A stretch of 60,000 nt of DNA from Membranipora membranacea (lineage: Eukaryota > Bryozoa > Gymnolaemata > Cheilostomatida > Membraniporidae): positions 10,666,001 to 10,726,000 of the forward strand of contig OU612075.1 in the NCBI GenBank assembly GCA_914767715.1, written 5' to 3'. Below are positions 24,452-35,969 of this stretch, piece by piece. Position 1 is the first letter of the stretch. Each line of letters opens with the position of its first letter. A program made the translations under genes and the position numbers. The notes beneath the pieces were generated by a model. It was not told the DNA's origin, did not search any database, and saw only the letters and a program-made list of their open reading frames with translations.

Positions 24452-27400
24452 TCATTTCTGTTTTATAGCTCGGCCAGCTCTTGATGTGGAGAGGTTGGCT
24501 TCAGGCAGATGCTCTATATCGTCTGGATGGTCGTCCATGTGTAGATGGGGAGTGGATGGGGCAGGAAGCACAGCATAGTATTCCTCTGTTGCAGTGTTAT
24601 TGTACACATATATGGGTAGGTTGCCTGCATTGTCCATTGTAGACATCTGTCTCATAGTTCGCTTGCGAACACCTATGAAAATAAAAGCACTTATTTCTCC
24701 AAGACACACAGAGAAGATGCAATCGAATGGCCTGCTTTAATATTCTATATAACTTCACAATCAGTGCTAACAACTAAACTCAGGTGGCCTTGTTACTAAA
24801 TTGTTCTCTGTTGATAGCTAAGGGGACAATCCTAGACAAGAAAACTTTACCGTGAATCTTGCCACTGGTATGCAATAAACATATGCAAGCTTTTGCTCGA
24901 AAAAGCGATTTTTAGAGGGATAATTATAAGTTGTCTTCTTTTTGTCAAAGTCAAGACAGTTTCTTATATCAGAATATTCTTAATTGACATCTGTTATATT
25001 CCTATTGGCTGGGGGATGAAAGCTTTCACAGTCGCAGTCATTTGCATCCGGCTTGCTAGTGCACTGATCTTTCTGGATTTGGGACTGGTATCCAGTAAAC
25101 ATATTGCTAGTTTTATGTAGAATCATGTCAAGTGGATGAAACTTTATACCTGCACAGAAATCGACTCTCCAGTTTCTCATCAGGGCTGAATCACTAGCAG
25201 ATAGTCTTGATCTCTTTGATGGCTGGTTTGGGCGAGGAGAAATGTAAACATCTATGCCTTTCAGCTCCAGTTTAGGGTAGTAAGAATGCTTGTTGGTATA
25301 ATAATGATAGGATGATACTGTTAAGCGTTTTAAGCTTTCGTTCATGACATCATTTAGCTGTTCGCAGTATTGTTACAGAGTCGGCATCTGGTACCTTGAT
25401 CTCATTGTGCTGAAATGGTGTTCACATGGCAGAGAGAGTAGAGCGTTAGAATGGAGTGGATAGTTAACGTTCACTGATGTTATTGATTGAATAAGGTTCA
25501 TAGTAATATGAGGGAGGCTGCCATGCGGTCCATTTGGTTTCAGAGAAGGGTTGTTATGAATATCACGTACATCAGAAAGCATGATGTTGTACATAGTGAC
25601 AACTGACTGAAGAGTGGAGATAATATGATCATTACCTAACATCTCTCTGTATCCTAGTTTTCCGCTATGTATGCTGAAAACTTGAAACAGTTTGTCAATG
25701 GAAGCAAGGTATTTTAGCAGACTGCTCACACTAGAGATGAGCCTTACACTTAGTGAGGCAATGTCAGCCACAGTCAAAGTGTTTTCCGTGATGAATATTG
25801 GTCCACATTGTGCATGTAAAGCTTGAGAGGAAAACCCATCTCTAGCTGCATGTTTCTGGCCTGTCGTTGAAATAGAAGCTTCCGTACCAGAAATACATGC
25901 TAAAGTCATGTCAGCAGTATATTTTAAGACACCGTTCATATCAGTGAAATACACTTCGTTGTCCTTACAGCATACTCCATAGATTCTTGACCTGCAACCT
26001 CATCGAACTGTCTCAAACTCCGGAGCATAGAGTTGTTTACACGGTACACGTCCATCCAAAGCCACCAATTGGCTGAGGCCCTAAAAACCTTTTTGGTGGC
26101 GTGGACGGCATCAGGGATAGCTTGAAGAAGTTGCATGTGAGGTGACAGCTGCTCTTTGTTGTCCAGTTTCGTCATGGCGAGAGCATTGATTGACTCACAA
26201 TCCATTGTGACAGCTAAAACTGCTAACTTATGGCATTTCACTCCAGCGGCAAGACATGTTTTACAAGCCCGCAGTTGTGGATAAATTGAGTCATGGTCCG
26301 TGATACATGCATCACAAATATTTCTCTCAGTCAGGCAGTCATTACACACACTGTCACATATCTTGCCGTCCTCACAAGTTATTATCTGACCTTCCATTTG
26401 CTGAACACACTCCTCACAGCATTGAATGGCATTCACCGCCTCAGTTAGTGTTTCTAAAACTTGATCACCACTTACACTTTTCGTGAGGGACCTGCTTCCG
26501 TATAGAGCTTGCCTTTTAATGACTCAGGATCTGGGTTGGGATGAGCTTTGATGTAAACAATGTCTATCGGTTCACTGAGTCCAACTATAGTGTTGGATGT
26601 ATTATCTATATCACCACTTGGTTTTATGGCCATAGCATCCCGTGATATACGTATTGGTCTTATGTCTAATTTAGCAGTATTGATGAATTCTGATGATTTT
26701 CTTGAGATACGACAAAAGTATTTCACTCCATCAGCAAACACCCCTGATTTCGTTGTGGCCAGGGTTTTTCTCCTTTGGCGAGTTCGTTTAGTGGGCAATG
26801 GTATGTTTATTTTGTTCCAATAGAGATCTTCCCTTCCATGTGCAGTGCTTTCAATCCCTGTATTGCCTGGACCCCTCAAAAGATTGCACACTGCCTGTCC
26901 ACCAATCGATTCAATAGAATTCACAAAGTCTACTATTTCGTTAGGCCACTCAAATGTTTGTGGGGTAGGGCTAGCGCTTTTAAGACTGAAGCTGATAAGT
27001 TTATAGAAGATGTGATCAGAGTTAAATCCAGAATGCCGATCTATTTCATTTTGTACCACCAGGGTCAGTGGATCCAGTTGGGAGGTGTCCAACAATCTAA
27101 AGACAACAAAGATTAGAACTAACTAGAAACAAAATTAAGTCATTGTTAATACGAAGTTGTCTTCTTAATGTCAATGAGAGAACGATTCTATGATCATTCA
27201 TTTCCTATTTCGGTAGTGAGTTATTTTTAGACCAGCAGACACAGAGCAACCAACTTCACACGCTCATCTTTAGTCACTAGATAAGTTCGAATTAATCATT
27301 GGACATTATATCGAAACATGGGTACAATTGTTTGGTAAGGAAATAATTTACTAGTTTATCATCGTGCCCTGGGAGCTAACTTAGCTTTTTTATAAGTACA

Positions 27401-27551
27401 AATATATTTTAATCATCGACTGCACAAGACTTACCATTAACACCAAAATGTTTGTGGTAACGCATATAATTGATTGTTATTACTTTCCCACAGAGTCCAC
27501 ACTTAATGTTCAATTCATCGATAGGCTCTGAGCCCCCGTACACTGCCACAT
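24452..27551 (-). pseudogene. Unrecognised multi-exon gene, Cys-rich plus propeller-like, decayed copy 1
   Basis: Minus-strand exons that can be supported are 27551-27435 (single zinc-finger-like CGLCGKV...YHKH, with AG acceptor and GTAAGT donor), 27096-25150 and 24672-24452. The last junction is in phase (VDFCA-G/G-VRKRTMR). The long exon holds a Cys-rich stretch (CCEEC...CEDGKICDSVCNDC), an NHL-like blade (GVCCKDNEVYFTDMNG), and a C-terminal block EHHFSTMRSRY followed by YHYYTNKHSYYP. Lesions are single-base frameshifts near 26500 and 25985 and an in-frame TAA at 25373-25375. I recall similar multicopy uncharacterised invertebrate proteins but cannot name the family. EHHFSTMRSRY looks a little like the end of some transposases, so a transposon-derived origin is possible. 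The first two exons do not join in phase without another lesion or exon. Confidence 0.6.
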
Positions 27552-27908
27552 CTGAAAGAACATAAAAAGATTACCACACCAAAACCGATGAAAAAAAAAA
27601 CAGCCAACAATCCACCAATAGTTCTGTTTCAGACGTGATCCTTACTCAACCATGCTGCCCATGTGATAGACAGATTCCTAACATGACCACACAGTGGCTT
27701 TGAATATTGTCAGGTCGTTTTTTGGATGTAAATATGTTTTATTTCAACTCAATCATTTGCATATTCTTAATAATGATGTGTGACAGTTGAAAAACTGCAA
27801 TGGTAGGTTATCTCGAGCTGTAGTTTGTATCTTCGAGGCATAATATTTAAGTTTGTGAGCTAAGCTTTGGTATATCGCATTGAAGACATAATAGGCCAAA
27901 ATACCTGT

Positions 27909-28090
27909 TTAGAATGCTTCGAAAAGCTCTGATTGGTGCTTTGTTCTCAGTGCTGCCTGCTGGCTCCCTGACTTCCCTGCCTTAATTGCTGCAGATAGAA
28001 GAAGATCCTCCTGAGTGTCTTTAGAAATACCTCTCTTTTTTTGCTTAACCATGAGTGTAGGGGCCACATAGGCCAGTTCAATTGCTTTAT
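27909..28090 (-). pseudogene. Possible upstream exon of the minus-strand gene
   Basis: After an AG acceptor (GGTTATCTCACAG) the frame reads DKAIELAYVAPTLMVKQKKR and continues about 60 codons to a TAA. The composition looks coding, unlike its surroundings. Its link to the exon at 27551-27435 is inferred from order and strand only. Confidence 0.35.
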
Positions 28091-31000
28091 CTGTGAGATA
28101 ACCAATACAGACAACTTGACAGATGTTATATGGAAATAAGGCCTTTGACTATGTCTGACCATGTCTTGATTTGGATAAAAGTCCAAAAATTGGCAGGCCC
28201 CTATTAGTATTGTCTAAAATCTTCAATTGGAGCATCGCATTTCAAAGTGAATGTGGATAAACAGTGGACTCGTAAGCAATCAAACTCAACAGTTATGTAA
28301 AAAGCATGGAAACGAAAAAAAGAGGGAATTATTGCAGCGAGTTTCTTTCTCAAGTATGCATTGGGTACAAATTCAAATCCGAGTTGCTAGAAGAGAACAA
28401 ATAGACCAACCTCATCCTCACAGCCACCAAACACATAAATAATTTGAACACATTTTAAAATTGGTACTTCTCTGGGAACTAGGCTGAACAGATTACGACT
28501 CTTAGCTGAGTAGGCTTATTAACTTACAATACACAGCAAAATCAAGATCTCCCTAGAACATTGCCTCTTTAATCGCTGTGTAGGCCTCTGCGTTTGGGAT
28601 TTTGTATGTCCGCTCTTTCTTTTATCTTTTATGGCTAAAGTATATATGCACCTCCCGATCTGACCATATTTTTGAGGTGCTCATTCAAATTCTTTACATT
28701 CTGATAGCATTGATGACTAGGGTCCGAAGTAATCAGTGACACACATTGTAATACCACTGTTTTCTCTGCAGACAATATACGAACATGAACATCCATCTAT
28801 AAAAGATCTAAGAGCGTGATCATTATCTTTAGCATACTTGAAAGACAGGACCGTAACAGGAGAAGACAGCACTGTAACCATAAGCAAGTGACAAAAACAA
28901 AATAAATCTCAACGCAGCAAGTTGGCTTTCATTCCCATAAACTTGCTGTGTCATTGTATCTATTTATTCAGTGATATGACAATGGTTGTTTTCCCATTAC
29001 TACTGATGCATACTGAGATAGGAATAACACATTTCCTAACCTTCCTTGGGAAATGCGGTTGTCACATGCTCACTCATTTCATGATCCACCACTTGTGACT
29101 TTCATAAATCAACCAAGACAGAATTACTTGCAACACAGGCCATCACTGCAATCCCATAACACTTAAAAAGCCATAGAAGAGGTCTTTTTAACACCTGGGT
29201 CTCTATTAGTAACAATGAACAGAGGCCAACATCATAGCTAGTTGTATGTTGACTGACCCCCCCCCCCCTTGCTCTGCCCTTGGACATTACAAGCGCTTAG
29301 CATGTATACTTTGCAGATATGTCCATGATCAATCACCCGCGATGATCATGGACATAGGCAAAGCACACATAATATGCCCCCACATGCCCAGTAGCATGTT
29401 GGGGGGACATGCTGAGACTGAGAGCCAACTCTTTCCCTGCTACTCTAACCTGTTATTCTTATACTCACCTTGTTTGTCTGACAATAATAAGCCACAGGTG
29501 GCTGAGGTTAAGACTGTTGATGACTGTTCAGCTAGTTTCTATATATGCACAGGTGCCAGTGAGTTTGCTTTTCAAAATGTCCTGCTAGAATCAGTGATCA
29601 TCATGAGAAGTCCCATCAAAGGTTGTCGATACTTTGTTTGGAACTCTGGGAAGAAAAAGAGCACACATGATTGACCCCTGTGCGGCCTTGTACTGATGTT
29701 TATCAATGCAGCCAATGGGGAGTGAGGATCTTGAAAATAAGCCAATCATAAATAAAGTGAAACCGGATACAGTTTCGTGAACATGTAAACAACAATATTA
29801 ACAATTTTCTTGTTTGCAAACAAATTCTTCAATCTTTATTATACAATCATGTATTAATAAGCTGATCTTCTCTTCAACAGTGAATCAAGGTGATCTTCTC
29901 GTCAACTTTGTCTTAGAATAGGATAATCTTTTCTTCAATTTTATTCAAACTAGGCAAATCTTTTCTTCAACTCTAAAACACTCCCAGCGGGCACATTGTA
30001 TGCGGCAACATGTCCAATGTCGCAATTGGATTGTTTCTGTGTTGTATGGTACACGTTTAACATCCAATATCTTGTAGATGCATAAATGGTGCATACAAAG
30101 CAACACAGTTTTTTTCTATATGGTAACTGCGCAGTAACTACAGCTACTTTACTAGAGAGTAAATTACAAGAATACTGGCATCATATGTGATAAAATGCTT
30201 TGCCATTTGTTTGCTAACACTCTGTGTGGCTCCAAATTGTGTGCAATTCTATTTTGCACTGTTTTATTCCATTTTCTTAAAATCAAATCTAGTCTCTAGA
30301 CCGCATGGGAATGATGCGTTTATGACCACGTAGAGGCATAAATGGTGCATACAAAGCAACACAATTTTTTCCAATATGGTAACTGCGCAGTAACTACAGC
30401 TACTTTACTAGAGAGTAATTTGCATGAATACTGGCATCATATGGGAAAAAAATGCTTTCCGTTTTGTTTGCTAACACTCTGTGTGGCTCCAAATTGTGTG
30501 CAATTCTGTTTTGCACTGTTGTATTCCATTTTCTTAAAATCAAATCTAGTCTCTAAACTGCATGGGAACGATGCGTTTATGACTGCGTATCTGTTGAATT
30601 TGTATACATTACTTGCATTTATCTCCCCTGGTAAGCTGCTAAAGTTTGGTAAGCCCTTGTGACAACACAACAGTGCAATATAATTATTTAAATAAACCAT
30701 TATTCAATAACTTTGAAACATTTAATACATGTCAGTATTTTGAAATAGGTTAATATATAGCCAGGGTTTAAATTACCTGCATTAAGCACCACTTAATGTT
30801 CTTTGCGAATAAAGTTGAACCAGATTGTATTCGAAATAGTTACAAGAGTTACACTGAGAATAACTCAATGACTTACCCTACACTAGTGGAAGTCCAATGG
30901 TCTAATGGGCCTACTACTCAACATCCACAGTGGACTGACTCACTATGAGTAAAACACCCTCCTAAATTCTAATTGATGTTAAATCTAATAAATCGTAATT

Positions 31001-31250
31001 AAAATGAAGTATATACCGAGGTTTGAAATATTGTGTATAAATTTGCTGTCAAGAAAACGCATGGTTACTATATATACAAGCCTCTAGTTAGGTGTATAGC
31101 AGAGGCAGTTTATATATCGTAACAATTTCTACTAAAATGCACCATTCCAACATATAATAGCGTGACAGATTGCCACATTAGGCAGACGTAGTTCAGCCTC
31201 TAAGGTAAACATCTTTCCAACATAGTTAAGATACAGTTGTGCCGGCTGGG
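28091..31250. other. Unassigned region between the minus-strand gene and unit D
   Basis: This is mostly non-coding. It contains a C12 run (29257-29268), a short perfect hairpin (29321-29353) and a tandem duplication (30075-30590). A segment (29829-29992) rich in GATCTTCTCTTCAA-type direct repeats recurs at 47968-48122. Open frames of 60-142 codons occur but show no recognisable domain. Confidence 0.5.
30075..30590. repeat. Tandem duplication, 256-bp period
   Basis: GCATAAATGGTGCATACAAA starts at 30080 and again at 30336. The two copies run in parallel through CTGTGTGGCTCCAAATTGTG and GCGTTTATGAC with scattered changes. It is a two-copy direct repeat with no sign of coding. Confidence 0.85.
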
Positions 31251-31359
31251 CTTGATCTTCAATCTTCCCTGAAATACGCGAGGAGCCCCAATCATGTTTT
31301 GGTAATCGTTGTTGATCAATGCTCCTGCAAAAACAGACTGCACTGTGAACCTGCGCAGT

Positions 31360-31910
31360 TAATATTGTTAGGGCGTCATGAAAACATGTGTATAGAAAAG
31401 AGATGGCTTTAAGGAATTAATTTTGTAATTTGTGATCTGAATTATTTCTACAAATAATCCTTGAAAACATTTCTGAGGTGCAAAGCATACCTTAAAATTA
31501 CTTATGCTCCTAACAAGCTTATGTTCTGAGCATATTTATTAACACAGAAAGGGGAGGAGGTTATAATCCACCACTTGATATTCACGCTAGTGACTTAGCA
31601 CAACATTGGACCAGTTTGGTTCGGCAGCCAGTTTTCACTCAACTTTTTCCGCAGCAAAAAGTTGAGTGGCATGGCCTACATGATCTTTGTTAGAAGGCAC
31701 CTACCTAACTCATATACCACCACAACATGACTTGTACTGCAGAAAGTGGGATAAGATTCAAGCTAACGTATAAAATCATCATGAAGATTATATGTACGTA
31801 AAAGTCCTCACCAAAGAAATTGTGGAGGCTGAGCGTATACCATACAATATTATTCATTCTCAGTCTGTTTTATGACCTGTTGACATTTGACAACTTTCAG
31901 AACTCCACAA
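31360..31910 (+). promoter_or_regulatory. Promoter region of unit D
   Basis: The flank is shared with units E (39120-39671) and F (48235-48777). A TATA box TATAAAA lies at 31769-31775 in the conserved context CGTATAAAATCATCATGAAG. The conserved AAGTCCTCACCAAAG about 30 nt downstream could hold the start site. The TATA box is 136 nt before the ATG. Confidence 0.5.
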
Positions 31911-34900
31911 ATGGCTACAGCAGAAGGGGTCACAGAACCGGCGGTGATGGAGAGTATTAGGTTAACAGTTACCAGAGATACAGCCTGTGGATTCTGTGGT
32001 CTGACATTATATGAGATGCAGGAACCAAGAGCTCTACTCTGTGGTCACACTCAATGTACTGAGTGTATCCATGTCAACTATTAGAATAAGGAGATAGAGT
32101 GCAAAGTCTGCAGGTAAGGCCATTAGAGTCATAACCTCCAAAATAAGTTTTGTGTCGGAATAGTTTGGTGGTGCCAAGGTGCTTGTTTTTTATTTGATAT
32201 TGTCATCGCTAGGCATAACAATATCCTTCACTTAGAGCAGGTTTTGTTTCAGATGCATTACACAGAGGAAGTCCAGCAAATGATCCTCACCCAACAGCAT
32301 CTAACGTCCAAGGGAATTATATATTTATAGGGAAACCTTCAAAGATGTAAACATCAGAGCACTACCCACAATTCCTGAGCACCTTGTACAGGAAGCGCTG
32401 GCTGATACAGAGTTAGGATTACCGTCAGCAGGAAGAGAATGTAATCGATGTGAGGGTGGGAAAGTGAAGGCTGTGGTCTGCTGTGCTGACTGTAAGAAAA
32501 GGTTCTGTCACCAACATGCTGAGGTAGGAACTCATAACCCTCAACTCAGTATAGAAATATGTAGATTTTTTTGTGGAACTCATAAAAACAACTACGATAC
32601 CTGACAACTGTTACCTAGCTGGGTCGCCAAATGGATAAATCATCTAAACAAATCTTCTTCTGAATACGAATTTTCAATCTGTACATCATTCTGAGTTAAA
32701 AAGTATTACATACCTGAACAAAGTAATTTTATAATTCTCGATGACTTAGATAGTATACTGTACTATTTATACAGGACCACTTGTTCCATTGTGGCGATCA
32801 TGCACTTCTGCCGATAGAAGACAACCTGACACCAGAAAGATACGAGGTAAAAAGATGTAAGACTCACAAGAAGCATGTCCTTGAGGAGATTTGTAAGAAC
32901 TGTATGAAACAGTTCTGTAGGCGGTGTGATTCCAGGGTAGCATGTTCAGCCTTAAATCAGAGCAGTGATCGGGCTGCAGCCCTAAATCAAGGTAGGTGTA
33001 GAATGAGTCCATGAGTTGATTGCAGAGTAAAAGGAAGAGACAACGGAAAACAGTCTTGGTAAATTTGAAAATAACTACATGTGAGAAACCATCACTTTGA
33101 TTACAGAGACCAGGTTAAATTCACTGGCCATTTTTGGTCAGGCTAATGTTTGATTTGATGAAGAGCCACTATCCGAGCAAAAGTTTCAGATTTTTTTTAT
33201 TATGTATCAGTCTTATAGGATAACCAAATAGGAAAATAGTAGAGACATTTAATCTTGGAGTGCAAGGTTCAATGCCAGATCCTTATCACCAAAATTTAAA
33301 ATATTGAGATAGGGTTCGTTTGAACACCCAAAGTGCAATGAAAATATCCGGGGATTAAACCTCTTGAAATAATAACTATCCTTTCTGTTGATCTTGTAAT
33401 TTAAGGCATGTACCATGAGGTTGTCCCACTCAAAGATGTGACCAAAGAAATGAGGGAGAAACTACGACAGCTGTCTAAGAATATTATAGACAAAATAAAA
33501 AGATGTAGAGACATTGAAAAGTCTGGCTGGAGGCGTCTAGCTGAACTGGAAACTCATATAGATAACATTTATAATCAGATAGATGAAAGGGCTGAAAATC
33601 TGGTGAGTTGTTTTTTGATGCAAAGAAGTAAATTGGAATTCGTCTTTACATGATACAAGAGCGAGCAACTCTCTCATATTATAAGAGATGCTTTAAGACT
33701 AGGTTTATTAATCATTGTATGTAGCTCATGCGTTTGGTCATCAGAGCAACAATGGTGTTTTTCCTAAATAAATATGATCCAAGAGGGTGTTGTCAATATG
33801 ACTTGAAAATTGAACAACCCTGAGTTTAGTAGATCATTTTCGATCCAATTTGCCGGCATTCCAGTTGTTCGTACTCTTCAGGTGAGCTGCCAACCTTTTG
33901 CCAGCAACCCCATCTCCGATGAGGGCAAATTGGATCATTTTGATCTAGAGTTTATTGGTAAAATCACACTACATTGTTTATTGATTTCTTTATACACATT
34001 TTGGTTTCTATTACCGACTACAGATTCAACAAATCAAAAGAGAAGCTGAGCACCTGAAAACAGAATTTAAAGACCATCTTAACAAGTCGACAGAAATGGT
34101 AGGCAAGTTTTCTGAGGAAATACTGCTGAACACCACAGTTCTTGATGACCTGTATATCTATGGAACTCATTTAGCAGACAGAAGAGCAGACGAGCAGCTA
34201 CTGGAAGAATTTGATGAGGTATCTTCAAACCTAACACAAGCAAATGACAACATGGAGTATGAGACAAAGGTGGCCCTCAAAACACCCTATCTGCATACAG
34301 GTAATAAGTTTGCATACAGGTATATTATATATTATTATAATGGAGTAGACTAATATATATATATATGTGTATATATTCATATCTGCACATGCGGGGAGAT
34401 GACCACAATGACCAAGGGGTAAATAACCGAAACGAAGGAAATATTAGATTGCATAAAGCAATAGAGCTGGATTAATGGATTAAACTGATATTATGTTCCT
34501 TCCTGTTTCAGTGTTTGGGTCTAAATCCTTTAGGAGTAGGAGGTAGCTCAGTTGGTGAGAGCGCCGTCTTCAACACGCAAGTGATGAAGGTCGTGGGTTG
34601 GAATCCTACTACTGGGGTTAGGTTGGCCCCCAGGTGTGCTCCAACCTGCTTGTAGACTGAAAACAAAAATGGCGCAGCCTTGCCATTAAGGCAAAAAGTA
34701 TTTCGCCGCCCATGCTTCGGGATGTGGCGTGTGATATGTCATCCGAATTTAATCAACCTTTTAAACAACATTTAGGAATATGTAGCCATGGCCAGAAAAA
34801 TTGGAACCAGTTTGTGAAAAAAGTTAGAACTAGAAACTAAAAGTACAAATGGATTGTAGCACGCTGTCCACATGTGACTGTAGGGATAAGCTTACACATG

Positions 34901-35969
34901 TCTATGATGATAGTAGTCAAAAACTATCTAATCACCAGTTTGATTGTTATTTTCCAGGTCCAGGCTCAGTGAATTTGAATGGAGAAATGGGATTCCTACC
35001 AACAGCAATAACATATGTGAAACAAGAGAAAACAGGTGATGACTGCTTTGGGGTTAGCTGGACGCACAACGACAGAATACTTTGCACCACAAAAGTCGGC
35101 CTTGAGATTAGAGACCCTGTTGACTTGAAACTACAGAAGCAACACCTAGATAATAACCACATGTATATCTCAGCTATTCTTTGTGGAAGCAAACTGTTCA
35201 TAAAGGGCCTTTCATCTGACTCAGATAAACACATAACCTTTTCCGGATCGCTCGAGCAGCCTACTGGTTCTATATTACACAGTGAAGTCTTTGTTGGACT
35301 AGCCCTTTCTACCCAAGTGTCAGCAAACAAAAACCATGTAGCAATCATCGACATCGCCAAAAACATTTTACAACTCTTTTCAACTATTAATGAAGAGCAC
35401 CAGTTTGACATTCAGCTGACAGAAGGACAGGACCCATATGGAGTCCATCTCACATCTGATGCAGCACTAGTGACTTTCTCTCTAGATGGCAAGCTGTGTA
35501 AATATGCTCTGTTGCCATCACCAGACCCAATCTGGACATATGAAGGACTGGAGGAACCTACAGGAGTAACAACAGATGAGTCAGGCTTCATCTATGTAGC
35601 AAGTTCAGATGAGCCCAGAATCTACATCATCTCAGCTGAAGGTAAGTATTATTAGCAACCCAGACAGCGTTAATTTAGTTTTACTTGATTATTTTATTTG
35701 AACTTATTTAGAGGTCAAATCTTAAATTCGGATGTGGCCTAATATGAATTTATTTGAGATGTTTAAACACCACTTTAGTTTGTAACTCAAAAATATCACT
35801 ATTCAAAGTTTGGTTACCACTTGTAGGTGAGAAGATAAGAGAGCTGACTCACGAGAAGCTACAGGAGTGTAACGATGATCATTCCTGGACCTATGACATC
35901 GCTGTGAGAGACGGAAAGATGGTGTTAGCATGTGAGCAGGAGGGTGTCATGCTCTTCAATATGAGCTAG
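31911..35969 (+). pseudogene. Unit D: TRIM-type RBCC-NHL-like gene with a RING nonsense codon
   Basis: The predicted exons are 31911-32113, 32331-32523, 32775-32991, 33406-33602, 34024-34300, 34958-35641 and 35827-35969. All splice phases fit. The only lesion I find is TAG at 32082-32084, where the other units have CAG (residue 58). It falls before the last RING zinc pair (C64, C67), so a normal start would give a truncated RING. B-box 1 also reads CEGGKV where C has CEDGKV. Everything from exon 2 on stays open, with a consensus GTAAGT donor after the propeller exon. It is either a young pseudogene or a gene that makes a RING-less product from another start. B-box and coiled-coil exons match unit C, while the RING flank matches E and F. 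The last blade has its own loop sequence (NDDHSWTYDI). Confidence 0.82.
34536..34770 (+). mobile_element. SINE-1, copy in unit D
   Basis: It has the same head and body as in B and C, with a perfect TTTAGGA duplication at 34529-34535 and 34771-34777. The B box is changed (GGGTTGGAATCC). Confidence 0.84.

Larger units (their letters stand above)
20550..25990. repeat. Segmental duplication, copy 1 (pairs with 42540-47960)
   Basis: The 3' end of unit C, its spacer and part of the minus-strand pseudogene are collinear with the 3' end of unit E and its spacer. Non-coding parts look nearly identical over kilobases, with small indels. Homology resumes for 29829-29992 (matching 47968-48122) and from about 31250 (matching 48121 onward). 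The E-F copy therefore lacks about 3.8 kb and 1.3 kb. Confidence 0.85.

Noticed and set aside
26560-27116. Plus-strand open frames opposite the minus-strand pseudogene
   Set aside because: They are antisense shadows of a long coding exon on the minus strand, where splice sites and domain-like sequence are found.
29321-29353. A perfect 11-bp hairpin (GTCCATGATCA) as a regulatory RNA or terminator
   Set aside because: It is isolated, with no gene context, and unremarkable in AT-rich eukaryotic DNA.
29246-29674. A 142-codon open frame between the minus-strand gene and unit D
   Set aside because: It has no recognisable domain, starts next to a C12 run, and has no splice or homology support.
29990-30060. 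CCCAGCGGGCAC stretch as the end of a known repeat
   Set aside because: It is reminiscent of repeat ends in other invertebrates, but no partner end or second copy was found in the window.
30342-30662. A 106-codon open frame
   Set aside because: It lies in a two-copy tandem repeat, and the other copy does not keep the frame.
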